Shown piece by piece: positions 43,142 through 51,774 of a DNA stretch of 64,000 bases (positions within the stretch are counted from its first letter, which is position 1; each line of letters opens with the position of its first letter). The translations under genes were made by a program, and so were the position numbers. The notes beneath the pieces were generated by a model. It saw nothing but the letters and a program-made list of their open reading frames with translations, had not been told where the DNA came from and made no database searches. The DNA lies in contig NZ_NIWD01000008.1 in assembly GCF_002277025.1 (NCBI RefSeq), forward strand, positions 401,514-465,513, given 5' to 3'. This DNA is from Sphingopyxis sp. GW247-27LB. GTDB taxonomy: Bacteria > Pseudomonadota > Alphaproteobacteria > Sphingomonadales > Sphingomonadaceae.

Positions 43142-43186
43142 CGTCACTCCCCTCGATTCAGTCCGGAAAGGTCGAAGCGGTGGTCC

Positions 43187-43204
43187 GTGACAAGTTTATG
43201 ACTG
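43187..43204 (-). promoter_or_regulatory. PHO box (PhoB binding site) upstream of phytase
   Basis: Read on the minus strand, CAGTCATAAACTTGTCAC consists of two 7-base direct repeats with 11-bp period. It matches the PHO-box consensus (CTGTCATAAATCTGTCAC) at 15 of 18 positions, including the AAA spacer. It ends 45 bases before the phytase ATG, about where PhoB would replace the -35 region. Confidence 0.75.
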
Positions 43205-43238
43205 GCTGCGCGATTTCGGGTTCTGTCGTCGACCGAAA

Positions 43239-44258
43239 TCAGCGCGCGACATCGCTCGCCGCTGCGGTGGCGCCAGCGAGCGCGGTGGGAGAAAAGGGCG
43301 CGAAATCGCCGTGCAGGCCGTGCTTGAGCGTTGCGAGGGCGAGGCCCTTTTGCGCCGCACCCTCGATATCCGTGTCCGTGAACAGGCCATGCAACACACC
43401 CGCTGCAAAAGCGTCGCCGGTGCCGATGCGGTCAACGATCGGCGCGATCACGCGCGCTTCGGTCTGGCAGCTCGCGTCGCGCCGGTCGATGCGCGCGGCG
43501 ATCTCATGCCGGTCGGGGGCCACGATGTGGCGCGCGGTCGAGGCGACGAGGTCGAGGGCCGGGAAGGCGCCCAGCAGCGCGAGCGCGGCCTCGCGCCGTC
43601 GCTCGCCGCCGTCGCCCGAAAAATCGCGGCCGAGGAGCAGCGCGGCGTCGCGGTGGTTGCCGAACAGCAGGCTCGCCTCGCCGATGATCGCGCGCAGGAT
43701 CGTGGCCGGATCGGCGTCCCAGCGCTCCCAAAGACGCCCTCGCCAATTGCCGTCGAAGGAGAGGCCGACGCCGGCGGCGCGCGCCGTCCGCGCGGCGTCG
43801 AGCGCGGCGTCGGCGCTCCGCTGGCCGAGCGCGGGGGTCACCCCCGACAGATGCAGCCAGCCCGCATCGGCGAGCAGCGCGTCCCAGTCCCACTCGCCGG
43901 GCTCGGCGGCCGCGAAGGCGGAGTCGGCGCGGTCGTAGACCACCTCGCTGGCGCGCGCCGGGCCGCCGGGCAGGTGATAATAAAGGCCGACGCGCCCCGG
44001 GCGGCGAAGGATGGAGCGCGTGTCGACGCCGTAACGCGCGAGCTCGCCGATTGCGGCGTCGCCGATCGGGCCCTCGGGGACCGCGCTGATCATCCGCACC
44101 GGGTGGCCGAGCGCAGCGAGCGCGACCGCGACATTGGCCTCGGCGCCGCCGACATGGACGGCGAAGCGCGGCGATTGCAGCGGCAGCTCGCCCGCCGGGA
44201 TGGCGAGGCGCAGGACGATTTCGCCGAAGCAGGCGATGATCTTGTTCGAGTCGATCAT
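43239..44258 (-). CDS. kdgK: 2-keto-3-deoxygluconate kinase (PfkB family)
   Basis: 339 residues. The PfkB fold begins IACFGEIVLRLAIP with the substrate loop HVGGAEANVAVALAALG, and the catalytic motif is DRIGTGDAFAAGVLHG. Within the alginate locus it should phosphorylate 2-keto-3-deoxy-gluconate (KDG) to KDPG. Its ATG overlaps the stop of the FAH-family gene (ATGA), and the two follow the FadR-type regulator as one operon. The aldolase that would cleave KDPG (eda) is not in this window. Confidence 0.9.
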   Translation of the reverse strand: MIDSNKIIACFGEIVLRLAIPAGELPLQSPRFAVHVGGAEANVAVALAALGHPVRMISAVPEGPIGDAAIGELARYGVDTRSILRRPGRVGLYYHLPGGPARASEVVYDRADSAFAAAEPGEWDWDALLADAGWLHLSGVTPALGQRSADAALDAARTARAAGVGLSFDGNWRGRLWERWDADPATILRAIIGEASLLFGNHRDAALLLGRDFSGDGGERRREAALALLGAFPALDLVASTARHIVAPDRHEIAARIDRRDASCQTEARVIAPIVDRIGTGDAFAAGVLHGLFTDTDIEGAAQKGLALATLKHGLHGDFAPFSPTALAGATAAASDVAR

Positions 44259-45037
44259 CGGGCAAATCCGGGATCGGGGATGGCGGTGCAGGCGATGTGA
44301 ACCGCACTGCCGAAGCGCGCGGTCGCGGTCTGGCCGGCGGCGATCGGATGGACGCCGGTGATCGCGCCCGCCGAAATCCATTGCCCCGCCTCGAGCCTGA
44401 TCACGCCGTCCAGGTGGAGGCCGACGAGGAAGCGGAGCGAGCCGAGCGGGCCGTCGAGGACGTCGCAAGGACGGCCGGCGCCGACCGTGACGCCGTCGAT
44501 TTCGGTGACGACCTCGATCCCGGCGAAGCCGCCCGCGTTGAGGTGCGGGCCGAGCAGCACGCCGTTGTTGATCCCGATGTCGGCGATGATGCCATAGGGG
44601 GCGTGGTCGTGGACGTCGGGCGCGGGCGAACTGGCGACCTCGAAGCCCGCGCGGATGGCGTCGACGAAGGCCATCGCCTCGGCATCGGTCGCGAGGCGGT
44701 GGCCGGGGACGGCGGATAGGCGGAGCATCACCTCGGCCTCGATCGCGCCCGCGCCGCCCGCGAAGACCCGCGCGTCGCCGGGGGCTTCGCCATCGAGCTC
44801 CGTGACGCCAAGGATCGGCCCGGCGAGGCGTTCGGCGCCGAGCGTATCGACGAGCGCCGGCGGGATACGCCCGACCTTCCATCCGAGCACGGGCGCGCCG
44901 AGCGCGGCGCAGAGCTCGCGCTGGACGGCATAGGCGTCGGCGAGGGTCGCGGGAACCGGCGCGGGAAAGGCCGCGAGCGGCTGGCCCGAGCGGCGGGCGT
45001 CAAGCAGCGCGGCGACCGCGCCCGATGCGGCGCTCAT
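44255..45037 (-). CDS. FAH-family 2-keto-4-pentenoate hydratase-like protein
   Basis: 260 residues of the fumarylacetoacetase (FAH) superfamily, closest to 2-oxopent-4-enoate hydratase: GWKVGRI, GPILGVTELDG, IEAEVMLRL (metal Glu), ADIGINNGVLLG, LGSLRFLVGLHL. It acts on 2-keto acids with a divalent metal. In an alginate locus with no KdgF it might handle a 2-keto-3-deoxy-uronate intermediate, but this is a guess. It lies between the regulator (19-bp gap) and kdgK (4-bp overlap), so it is clearly part of the same operon. Confidence 0.82.
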   Translation of the reverse strand: MSAASGAVAALLDARRSGQPLAAFPAPVPATLADAYAVQRELCAALGAPVLGWKVGRIPPALVDTLGAERLAGPILGVTELDGEAPGDARVFAGGAGAIEAEVMLRLSAVPGHRLATDAEAMAFVDAIRAGFEVASSPAPDVHDHAPYGIIADIGINNGVLLGPHLNAGGFAGIEVVTEIDGVTVGAGRPCDVLDGPLGSLRFLVGLHLDGVIRLEAGQWISAGAITGVHPIAAGQTATARFGSAVHIACTAIPDPGFAR

Positions 45038-45056
45038 GCGAGGCGTCCGCTGGGCA

Positions 45057-45803
45057 TCAGGCGAGCTTGGCGCTCAACAGATAGCGTTCGCGGCTCTCGG
45101 CGGCGCGCTGGCGCAGCTCGACCATCGCGCGTTCCTCGGTCTCGTCGAGCATCGATTCGAGCAGGCGGTTGAAATGGCGCCGCATCGCGAGCCGCGCGCC
45201 GCCGGCGTCCCGGTTGCGCAGCGCCTCGACGACGCCGGCATGCTCGGCCTGGCGCGCGGTGCCGTCCTTGCGGCAGATCATCGAGTGGCTGTGCTTCACC
45301 TCGGGTAGTTCGAGGCGCATCCGCCACAGGCTTTCGATGACATGGATGATCGCCTTGTTGTTCGACGCGGCGGCGATCGTCATGTGGAATTCGCGGTCGA
45401 CCGCGCTGATCTCGTCCTCGCTGGCGTTTTCGTTCGCCATCGCGTCGAGCAGGCCTTCGAGCTTTTCGAGCGTTTCGGCCGAGATGGTCGGCGCGGCGAG
45501 CGCCGCTGCCTCGGCCTCGAACAGCGAGCGCGCCTCGGTCAGCTCGAAGGCGCTGACCTGCGGCAATATGCCGCCGTCGCCGGGGAGTTTCGCCTGGACA
45601 TAGGCGCCGGCGCCGGTGCGGATGTGAATCCACCCCGTCGCCTGCAGCGCGATTTCGGCCTCGCGGATCGTGACGCGGCTGACCTCGAAGCGTTCGGACA
45701 GCTCGCGCTCGCCCGGCAGGCGCGTTCCCGGCGGATAGGTTCCGTCGAGGATCAGCCGGCGAAGCGCGTCGGCGATATCTTCGAAAAGGCGGCGTTCGGC
45801 CAT
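45057..45803 (-). CDS. FadR-subfamily GntR transcriptional regulator
   Basis: 248 residues: an N-terminal GntR winged helix (IADALRRLILDGTYPPGTRLPGERELSERFEVSRVTIREAEIALQATG) and a C-terminal FCD ligand domain with the metal residues (DREFHMTIAAASNN, HAGVVEALRNRDAGGARLAMRRHFNRLL). Such proteins sense sugar acids such as KDG or DEH. It heads the regulator-FAH-kdgK operon, and a candidate operator 45-60 bp upstream has relatives ahead of the PL6 and TonB receptor genes. It is therefore the likely repressor of the whole alginate locus. Confidence 0.93.
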   Translation of the reverse strand: MAERRLFEDIADALRRLILDGTYPPGTRLPGERELSERFEVSRVTIREAEIALQATGWIHIRTGAGAYVQAKLPGDGGILPQVSAFELTEARSLFEAEAAALAAPTISAETLEKLEGLLDAMANENASEDEISAVDREFHMTIAAASNNKAIIHVIESLWRMRLELPEVKHSHSMICRKDGTARQAEHAGVVEALRNRDAGGARLAMRRHFNRLLESMLDETEERAMVELRQRAAESRERYLLSAKLA

Positions 45804-45840
45804 GTCTCAATCGTCTCCCCACACAGGCGTCAGCCCCTGC

Positions 45841-45862
45841 ATACAATCAGGTATGACAATTT
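45841..45862 (-). promoter_or_regulatory. Candidate FadR-type operator, autoregulatory site
   Basis: ATACAATCAGGTAT is an inverted repeat (ATAC/GTAT), followed by TGACAATTT. The segment GGTATGACAATTT is almost the same as GGTATGACGATTT ahead of PL6 (56201-56213). It sits about 40-60 bp before the regulator ATG. Confidence 0.6.
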
Positions 45863-45905
45863 TGAAGCCATGACCGAACGGCGATCCGCTTTTCCTGTCG
45901 CGTCC

Positions 45906-48755
45906 CTAGATCCGCGCCCGGATGCCGATGAAATATTTCGAGCCGTAATAATGATATTGGCGGCTGCTGCCATAGACTGGCATATAGGTCGACTTGGGCT
46001 CGTTGAAGATGTTGAGCGCCTCGAAGCGCAGCGACACGCCCTTCATCAAGGCCAGTGAGGCGCGGAAATCAACGGTTTCGCTGGGGCCGACGAAGCGGAG
46101 CTGACTGTTGCCGCCGACGAAATCCTGATAATATTTCGACCGGTAGTTGTAGATCGCCTGCAGCGACACTGGGCCGATCTCGTAATAGGCCTGCGCCGAC
46201 AGCACATGCTTCGAATAGCCCGACAGGCCGGCGGCGGGGATCAGGCCCGGCGAGATGGTGTCGGTTTCGGGATCGTAGATATCGCCCAACCGGACGTCCT
46301 GGTTGGTGAAGTTCGAATCGGCGTAATTGTAGCTGACCTTCGCCCCCAGTCCGTCGAGCGGTTTCGGCAGGAAGCTGAAGCGTGTCGCCGCGGTCAGTTC
46401 GAGACCGTAGATGCGCGACTTGTCGGGGCTGTTGCGCGTCTGGGTGACGGGAACGGTGACTTGCTGCCCGTCGATCGTGAAGGTCTCGTCATAGACGACC
46501 GGCTGGAAGCCGCCGGTGAACTGCTTGTAATAGAGGGTCGCGGCGAGAAGGGTGTCCTTGTTCGGATACCATTCGAGCGCGGCGTCGGCGTTCCACGACA
46601 TCAGCGGTTTCAGGCGCGGGCTGCCGTTGGCGCGGACATTGTCGATCGCATCCTCGATCGAGGTGAAGCTGCCGCCGTCCTCGAGCGTGATCGTGCGCCC
46701 GGCGCCCAGCGCGCTGGGATTCGGCCGTGACATGGCGCGATAGCCCGCGACGCGCAGCAGCGTGTTCGGCGCGACCTCGAAGATCGCGTTGATGCTCGGC
46801 AGGATGCGGGTGTTGCTGCTCTTGATGGTCTCGGTCTCGAAATCGCCGGTCTCGTCGAGATCGAAGGTGCCGTCGCCATTGTCGACGAGAACGAGGTCGC
46901 TGCGCAGCCCCTTCGAGGTGACCTCGGTCTTGACGACGCGGACGCCGAAATTGCCGCGCACCGGCATCGACCCGATCTCGCTGTCGTAATCGGCCATCAG
47001 ATAGCCGGCGTAGGTGCGCTCGGTGACGTCGCGGTTGGCGACCGACCGGATGTCGTCGGGCAGGCCCGGATCCTCGGTGCCCAGATATTCACGGAACAGG
47101 CAGTCGACGTCGAAGGTCGCCCAGCTGTGAATGCTGTTGCCCGGCGCGTCGCTCAGATAGTCGGTCTGCGGAAAGGCCTGGCGGCAGATATTGTTGATCC
47201 GCCGGTCTTCCTCGATCGCGGGGTTCTCGTTGAAGTCGCCGTTGCGCACGTCATAGTCGCTGAACTTGAGCTGCGAAACACGGACGCCCGCCGACAGCGC
47301 GCTCAGGAAGCCGTCGAGTTCATATTTGGCGTCGAAACGCCCGGCTACGATCTTGTTGTAGCGGCGGCTCTCGTCGCGGCGGAAGCGCGCGTCGTCCCAG
47401 AAGAGGTCGTGATTGTTGAGGTCGAAGCGCGGGTCGATCGTGATCGTCGGGATGAAGCTGCCCGGTGCGATGTCGTAGATATAGGGAATGCGCTGGTTAT
47501 CGATGTCGGTCCGAACGCCGTTGACGTCCATCCGGTCGGTGCGGAGGCGGAAATTGCGCTCGGTCTCGGTGCGAATTGTGCGCGAATAGGAGGCGTCGGC
47601 GGTCAGCGTCAGCCGATCCGAGGGCGTCCATTCGACCGACAGGCCGCCGCCCAGATATTCCTCCGACCGCGTCAGCGTCGAGCCGTTCGATTCGAGCGAA
47701 CTCGCGCCTTCGAGATGGCGGATGATGCCGTTCTCGTCATATTCGACGTTGGTCAGGCTGCGCCGCGCTTCCGAAATCGTCAGGTCGCGGCGGTTCTCGA
47801 CGAAGGTGCGATCCGAATATTGGACGTCGAGGTTGATGTTGAACTGGTCCGACGGGCGCCACTGGATCGCGCCGAACACCGCGTCGCGCTGGTCGGTCTC
47901 GCTGATCTGGCGGAAGATATAGCTGTTCGGCACCAGATAATAGGGCGTGCCGTCGCCATAATCGTCGCGGTCGAGTTCGGTGCAATTATTGTTGATGACC
48001 GTGACGTCGGCGCGGCACGCGGTCCAGGTCGTGCTCGCGGCGTAGGTTTCCTCAGGGTTGTTGGTGTCGTTGCGCTGGAAGCCGATCGAGATGCCGATCG
48101 TGTCGTTCGCGAACTGGTCGACATAGCTGACCGTCCCGCGCCAGCCGACCCCGCCCGCGCTGCCGGTGATGCGGTCGCCATAGGGGTTGTACTGCGCCTT
48201 GAGCTCGCCCTGAAGACGGGTCTTGCCATAGTCGAGCGGGCGCAGCGTCCCGATCTCGATCGTGCCGGCGACGCCGCCTTCGACGAGGTTCGCCTGCTGC
48301 GTCTTGTAGATCTTGATCTCGTTGACCAGCTCGGACGGGAACTGGTTGAAGTTGACCGAGCGATCGCCGCTGCCGTTGGTCGCGTCGCGGCCGTTGAAGG
48401 TCGCGTTCGACAGGAAGGGGCCAAGCCCGCGCAGCGCGATTTCGGAGGCATCGCCCTTTTCGCGGTGCGTCGTCGCGCCGGTGATCGTCTGGATCGCCTG
48501 GCCGACCGAGATGGCGGGAATGTCGCCGATGTCGTCGGCCTCCAGCGTGTCGACGATCGCGGTCTCGCGACGCTTCGCCTCGATCGAGCTCTGGATCGTT
48601 TCGCGAATGCCGGAGACGACGATCGCATCGGCATCGTCCTGCGTGGCGGCGCTGTCCTGCGCCGCGGCGGGCATGGCGAGCAGCAGCACGGGGCCGGTGC
48701 CGGCGAGAAGGGCGGCGCGGAGCGCGCGCGCGCGGATCGGATTGCGAGAATTCAC
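45906..48755 (-). CDS. TonB-dependent receptor of the alginate locus
   Basis: 949 residues. I use the GTG at 48755, which has AAGGGGAGAG five bases before it and opens a signal peptide (ALRAALLAGTGPVLLLAMPAAAQ). The TonB box is DAIVVSGI, the plug domain about 60-190 (AISVGQAIQTITGATTHREKGDASEIALRGLGPFLSNATFNGRDATNG), then a large beta-barrel ending in aromatic YYGSKYFIGIRARI. Its size and plug fit Caulobacter/Xanthomonas-type glycan receptors. It should import alginate oligosaccharides across the outer membrane. It forms its own unit between the lyase operon and the regulator operon, with a candidate operator at 48817-48836. Confidence 0.92.
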   Translation of the reverse strand: MNSRNPIRARALRAALLAGTGPVLLLAMPAAAQDSAATQDDADAIVVSGIRETIQSSIEAKRRETAIVDTLEADDIGDIPAISVGQAIQTITGATTHREKGDASEIALRGLGPFLSNATFNGRDATNGSGDRSVNFNQFPSELVNEIKIYKTQQANLVEGGVAGTIEIGTLRPLDYGKTRLQGELKAQYNPYGDRITGSAGGVGWRGTVSYVDQFANDTIGISIGFQRNDTNNPEETYAASTTWTACRADVTVINNNCTELDRDDYGDGTPYYLVPNSYIFRQISETDQRDAVFGAIQWRPSDQFNINLDVQYSDRTFVENRRDLTISEARRSLTNVEYDENGIIRHLEGASSLESNGSTLTRSEEYLGGGLSVEWTPSDRLTLTADASYSRTIRTETERNFRLRTDRMDVNGVRTDIDNQRIPYIYDIAPGSFIPTITIDPRFDLNNHDLFWDDARFRRDESRRYNKIVAGRFDAKYELDGFLSALSAGVRVSQLKFSDYDVRNGDFNENPAIEEDRRINNICRQAFPQTDYLSDAPGNSIHSWATFDVDCLFREYLGTEDPGLPDDIRSVANRDVTERTYAGYLMADYDSEIGSMPVRGNFGVRVVKTEVTSKGLRSDLVLVDNGDGTFDLDETGDFETETIKSSNTRILPSINAIFEVAPNTLLRVAGYRAMSRPNPSALGAGRTITLEDGGSFTSIEDAIDNVRANGSPRLKPLMSWNADAALEWYPNKDTLLAATLYYKQFTGGFQPVVYDETFTIDGQQVTVPVTQTRNSPDKSRIYGLELTAATRFSFLPKPLDGLGAKVSYNYADSNFTNQDVRLGDIYDPETDTISPGLIPAAGLSGYSKHVLSAQAYYEIGPVSLQAIYNYRSKYYQDFVGGNSQLRFVGPSETVDFRASLALMKGVSLRFEALNIFNEPKSTYMPVYGSSRQYHYYGSKYFIGIRARI

Positions 48756-48816
48756 TGTGTCTCTCCCCTTGGGCATGTCGAGTCTGTTCTGACCGGCTAA
48801 GTCGAACATGCAGACC

Positions 48817-48836
48817 AAATTGTCAACCATTGTGTC
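48817..48836 (-). promoter_or_regulatory. Candidate FadR-type operator before TonB receptor
   Basis: On the minus strand GGTTGACAATTT (48828-48817) matches the right half GGTATGAC[AG]ATTT of the two other sites apart from one missing base, and ACACAA precedes it where the others have ATACAA. Distance to the receptor start is 62-80 bp, similar to the other two. Confidence 0.45.
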
Positions 48837-48841
48837 TATCA

Positions 48842-48871
48842 GATTGGACTAACCAGTAAGCAGGTCCAATC
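48842..48871. promoter_or_regulatory. 8-bp inverted repeat GATTGGAC-N14-GTCCAATC
   Basis: A perfect inverted repeat located between the esterase stop and the TonB receptor operator. No T-run follows in either direction, so it is more likely an operator or leader hairpin than an intrinsic terminator. Confidence 0.45.
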
Positions 48872-48877
48872 GCGGCT

Positions 48878-49720
48878 CTAGCGGACGAGCTGGCTCCGAA
48901 GATCGGGAACCGCCTGTGCCAGCGCCTGCGTAACGAGCTTTGCCACCACCTCCGCCCCGACGTCGCCGAGGTGGGTGTAATCGAACTTGCGCGTCACCTG
49001 GCCGCGCGCGCCCTGACCCTCGATCGGGGGCGGGGGCGGGGGGGCGGGGCGCGCCTTCAGCGTCGTCCCGGCCTTGGCGGCGGCGAGCTCCTCTGCCGTT
49101 GGCGGCTCCTGCGCGAGCTGGGTCGCGGTTTCGGCGCCCATCTTCTGCGTCTGCGCGGCGCTCAGCGCGTTGAGATCGACGAGCGCCACGCCCTCGGCCT
49201 TGGCGACCGCGCGCACCTGATCCGACCAGCTGGCGAGCGTGTTGTGGAGCTTGCCGTCCCGGAACTCGCGGCGGGTCAGCGGCGTGACGAGCACCGGAGT
49301 CGCGCCCGCGGCGCGCACCTCGGCGACGAAGCGCTTGAGGTTCGCCGGGAACTCGGTGGTCTCCTCGGTCCAGCGTTCGGACTTACTCGACTGGTCGTTG
49401 TGCCCGAACTGGATCAGCACCCAGGTGCCGCGATAGCCGGGGACCTTCGCCTCGGCGAGCGCGATGGCCCACGACCCTTCCTGGCGAAAGCTGCGCGTGC
49501 TGCGCCCGCCGCGCCCGGTGTTGAGGCAGGCGACCGACGATTTGACGTGCTTCGCGCAAAAGGCGCCGCCCCAGCCGCTGTGCGGCGCCATCGTCGAATC
49601 GCCGACAAGGATGATCTTGTAAGGCAGCAGCGGCGGCGCGTCGGTCCGCTCGCGGTCGGCCGCCTGCGCCCCGCCCGCGAGGGCGGTAGCGGCGATGAGA
49701 GTGGTGATCAGCCGGCGCAT
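48878..49720 (-). CDS. SGNH (rhamnogalacturonan acetylesterase-like) esterase, exported
   Basis: 280 residues with a signal peptide (LITTLIAATALAGGAQA). SGNH blocks: ILVGDSTMAPHSGWGGAF (Ser nucleophile in GDST), NTGRGGRST (Gly block), IQFGHND (Asn block) and the Asp-His pair DYTHLGDVGAEVVA. This is the carbohydrate-esterase family 12 pattern, whose members remove acetyl groups from polysaccharides. A Pro-rich insert (about 220-235) is unusual. As the last gene of the PL6-PL17-MFS-SDR unit, it may deacetylate alginate, which is O-acetylated when bacterial in origin. Confidence 0.85.
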   Translation of the reverse strand: MRRLITTLIAATALAGGAQAADRERTDAPPLLPYKIILVGDSTMAPHSGWGGAFCAKHVKSSVACLNTGRGGRSTRSFRQEGSWAIALAEAKVPGYRGTWVLIQFGHNDQSSKSERWTEETTEFPANLKRFVAEVRAAGATPVLVTPLTRREFRDGKLHNTLASWSDQVRAVAKAEGVALVDLNALSAAQTQKMGAETATQLAQEPPTAEELAAAKAGTTLKARPAPPPPPPIEGQGARGQVTRKFDYTHLGDVGAEVVAKLVTQALAQAVPDLRSQLVR

Positions 49721-49733
49721 GTCGGTCTCCCGG

Positions 49734-50486
49734 TTACGAAAAGGCGAGGCCGCCGTTGATGTCGAGGCACACGCCGGTGAGGAAGCTCGCGGCGGGCGAG
49801 GCGAGATAGGCGATGGTGTCGGCAACCTCGTCGGGATGACCCTCGCGGCGGAGCGGGGTATTGCCAGCAGTCGCGGCGCGCCCCTCGGGCTTCGAGAAAA
49901 TGTCGTGAAAGCTGGTGCCGATCAGGCCCGGGCAGACCGCGTTGACGCGGATGCCCTGCGGCCCGAGTTCCTTCGCCATCGACCGTGTCCACGTCATCAT
50001 CGCGCCCTTCGCGGTCGCATAGACCGACGCGCCGGGCCCGCCGCCGTCGCGTCCCGCGAGGCTCGACACGTTCACCACCGCCGAACCTTCGCCGAGGAAG
50101 GGCAGTGCCCCGTGGAGGACGAGGAAGGCCGATTTGAGGTTGAGCGTCATCACATGGTCGAAGAAGGCCTCGTCCATCTCGCCGAGCGTCTTGCGCGCGA
50201 CCATGCCGCCCGCGAGGTTGACGAGGATGTCGAGCCGCCCGCTGAACGCGATCCCGACCTCGTCGAGCATCGCCGCGACGGCGCCGCTGTCGGTGACGTC
50301 GGCCTGGATCAGGAAGGCTTCGCCGCCGGCGGCCTCGATGGCGGCGAGCGTGTCTTCGGCGGCTTCGCGGCCGCTGTTGTAATTGATCGCGACGCGCGCG
50401 CCGGCGCGGGCGAGAGCGATCGAGACCGATCGGCCGATGTCGCGGCCGCCGCCGGTGACGAGCGCGGTTTTGCCCTGGAGAGTCAT
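49734..50486 (-). CDS. SDR-family oxidoreductase, probable DEH reductase
   Basis: 250 residues of a classical short-chain dehydrogenase: TGGGRDIGRS (nucleotide loop), NLAGG (in place of NNAG), VNVSSLAG (catalytic Ser), YATAK (Tyr/Lys) and a C-terminal GVCLDINGG. Its place between the alginate lyase/transport genes and the esterase suggests it reduces 4-deoxy-L-erythro-5-hexoseulose uronate (DEH) to KDG, as known for SDR enzymes in alginate-degrading Sphingomonas. Cofactor preference is not clear from the sequence. Confidence 0.85.
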   Translation of the reverse strand: MTLQGKTALVTGGGRDIGRSVSIALARAGARVAINYNSGREAAEDTLAAIEAAGGEAFLIQADVTDSGAVAAMLDEVGIAFSGRLDILVNLAGGMVARKTLGEMDEAFFDHVMTLNLKSAFLVLHGALPFLGEGSAVVNVSSLAGRDGGGPGASVYATAKGAMMTWTRSMAKELGPQGIRVNAVCPGLIGTSFHDIFSKPEGRAATAGNTPLRREGHPDEVADTIAYLASPAASFLTGVCLDINGGLAFS

Positions 50487-50499
50487 GGGATTCTATTCC

Positions 50500-51774
50500 T
50501 TATTCTTGGGTGGATTGGGGTTGGGTGGCGACCGGTTCGACGCGGCCGCCGACCAGCCGGAAGGCCAGAAAGGAGAGCGGCACGATCGCCGCCGAAAGCG
50601 CGAAGATCGGCGCGTAGCTGGTCTTGGTCAGCACCGGCACGAGCCAGGTGGTGATCAGCGTGCCCGCGACCGCGGCGGTGCCGCTGATCCCGGCGAGGCT
50701 GCCGACCGCGCCGCCGCCGAACCAGTCGCTGGGCAGCGTCTGGATGTTGCCGATCGCCATCTGGAAGCCGAAGAGGATGCACGCGATCAGCAGCACTGCG
50801 GTCAGCGGATCGGCGGCGCGGATCGTGAAGAGCAAGGCGGGGAGCATGATCGCGCAGCCGATGCCGATCGCCAGCGTGCGCGCCTTGTGGACGCTGCCGC
50901 CGCGATCGATGATCCGCCCGGCGAACCAGCCGCCGAACAGGCTGCCGAGCATCGCGCCGACATAGGGCACCCAGGCGAAGAGGCCGATCTGCTTGACGTC
51001 GAAGCCGAAGGTTTCGGCGAGATAGATCGGCAGCCACGACACGAACAGCCACCAGACGGGGTCGAGGAAGAAGCGCGACAGGATGACCGCCCAGCTCTGG
51101 CGGTAGCGCAGCAGCTCGCCGAGCGGCATGCGGCGGTCGTCGCTCGCCCCCGTCTCGCTGCGCCCGGAGAGGATATAGGCGCGCTCTTCGGCGCCGAGGC
51201 GCGGGTTGGTTTCGGGATCGGCCTTGTAGAACCAGAGCCACGGAACGAGCCAGATGAAGCCCAAAATGCCGACGAAGAGGAAGGTGCCGCGCCAGCCGAA
51301 CTGGATGAAGAGCAGCGCGACGAGCGGCGCCGAGACGATGCCGCCGAGTGACGCGCCGGCGTTGAAGATGCCCTGTGCCAGCGCGCGCTCGCGCGAGGGG
51401 AACCACAGCGCGTTGGCCTTGGCGGCGCCGGGCCAGTTGCCCGCCTCGCTGACGCCGAGGGTGGCGCGCAGGAAGCCGAGCAGCGGCATCGAGCGGACCA
51501 GCGCATGCGCGGCGATCGACAGCGACCAGAAGAAGATCGAGACGGTGAAGCCCATTCGCGTCCCGATCGCGTCGAACACACGCCCGAACAGCGACTGGCC
51601 GAAGGCGTAGGCGATCATGAAGATCGTCACCAGCAGCGCATAATCTTCCTTGGTCGCGCCGATATCCTTCGACACTTCGGGCCACATCACCGCGAGCGCG
51701 TTGCGGTCGATATAGTTGATCACGGTGGCGAGGCCGATCAGGCCGATCACGCACCAGCGCAAATGCCCTTTCAT
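50500..51774 (-). CDS. MFS transporter, ACS/hexuronate type
   Basis: 424 residues with 12 predicted membrane helices. The anion:cation symporter family patterns are NYIDRNALAVMWPEVSKDIGATKEDY at helix 1, FGRVFDAIGTRMGF, GVSEAGNWPGAAKANALWFPSRERALAQGIFNAGASLGG, and FDPVWWLF-like helix 7. This resembles ExuT-like hexuronate carriers and should move unsaturated uronate or DEH into the cytoplasm. Its start overlaps the PL17 stop by four bases (ATGA), coupling it to the lyase. Confidence 0.9.
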   Translation of the reverse strand: MKGHLRWCVIGLIGLATVINYIDRNALAVMWPEVSKDIGATKEDYALLVTIFMIAYAFGQSLFGRVFDAIGTRMGFTVSIFFWSLSIAAHALVRSMPLLGFLRATLGVSEAGNWPGAAKANALWFPSRERALAQGIFNAGASLGGIVSAPLVALLFIQFGWRGTFLFVGILGFIWLVPWLWFYKADPETNPRLGAEERAYILSGRSETGASDDRRMPLGELLRYRQSWAVILSRFFLDPVWWLFVSWLPIYLAETFGFDVKQIGLFAWVPYVGAMLGSLFGGWFAGRIIDRGGSVHKARTLAIGIGCAIMLPALLFTIRAADPLTAVLLIACILFGFQMAIGNIQTLPSDWFGGGAVGSLAGISGTAAVAGTLITTWLVPVLTKTSYAPIFALSAAIVPLSFLAFRLVGGRVEPVATQPQSTQE

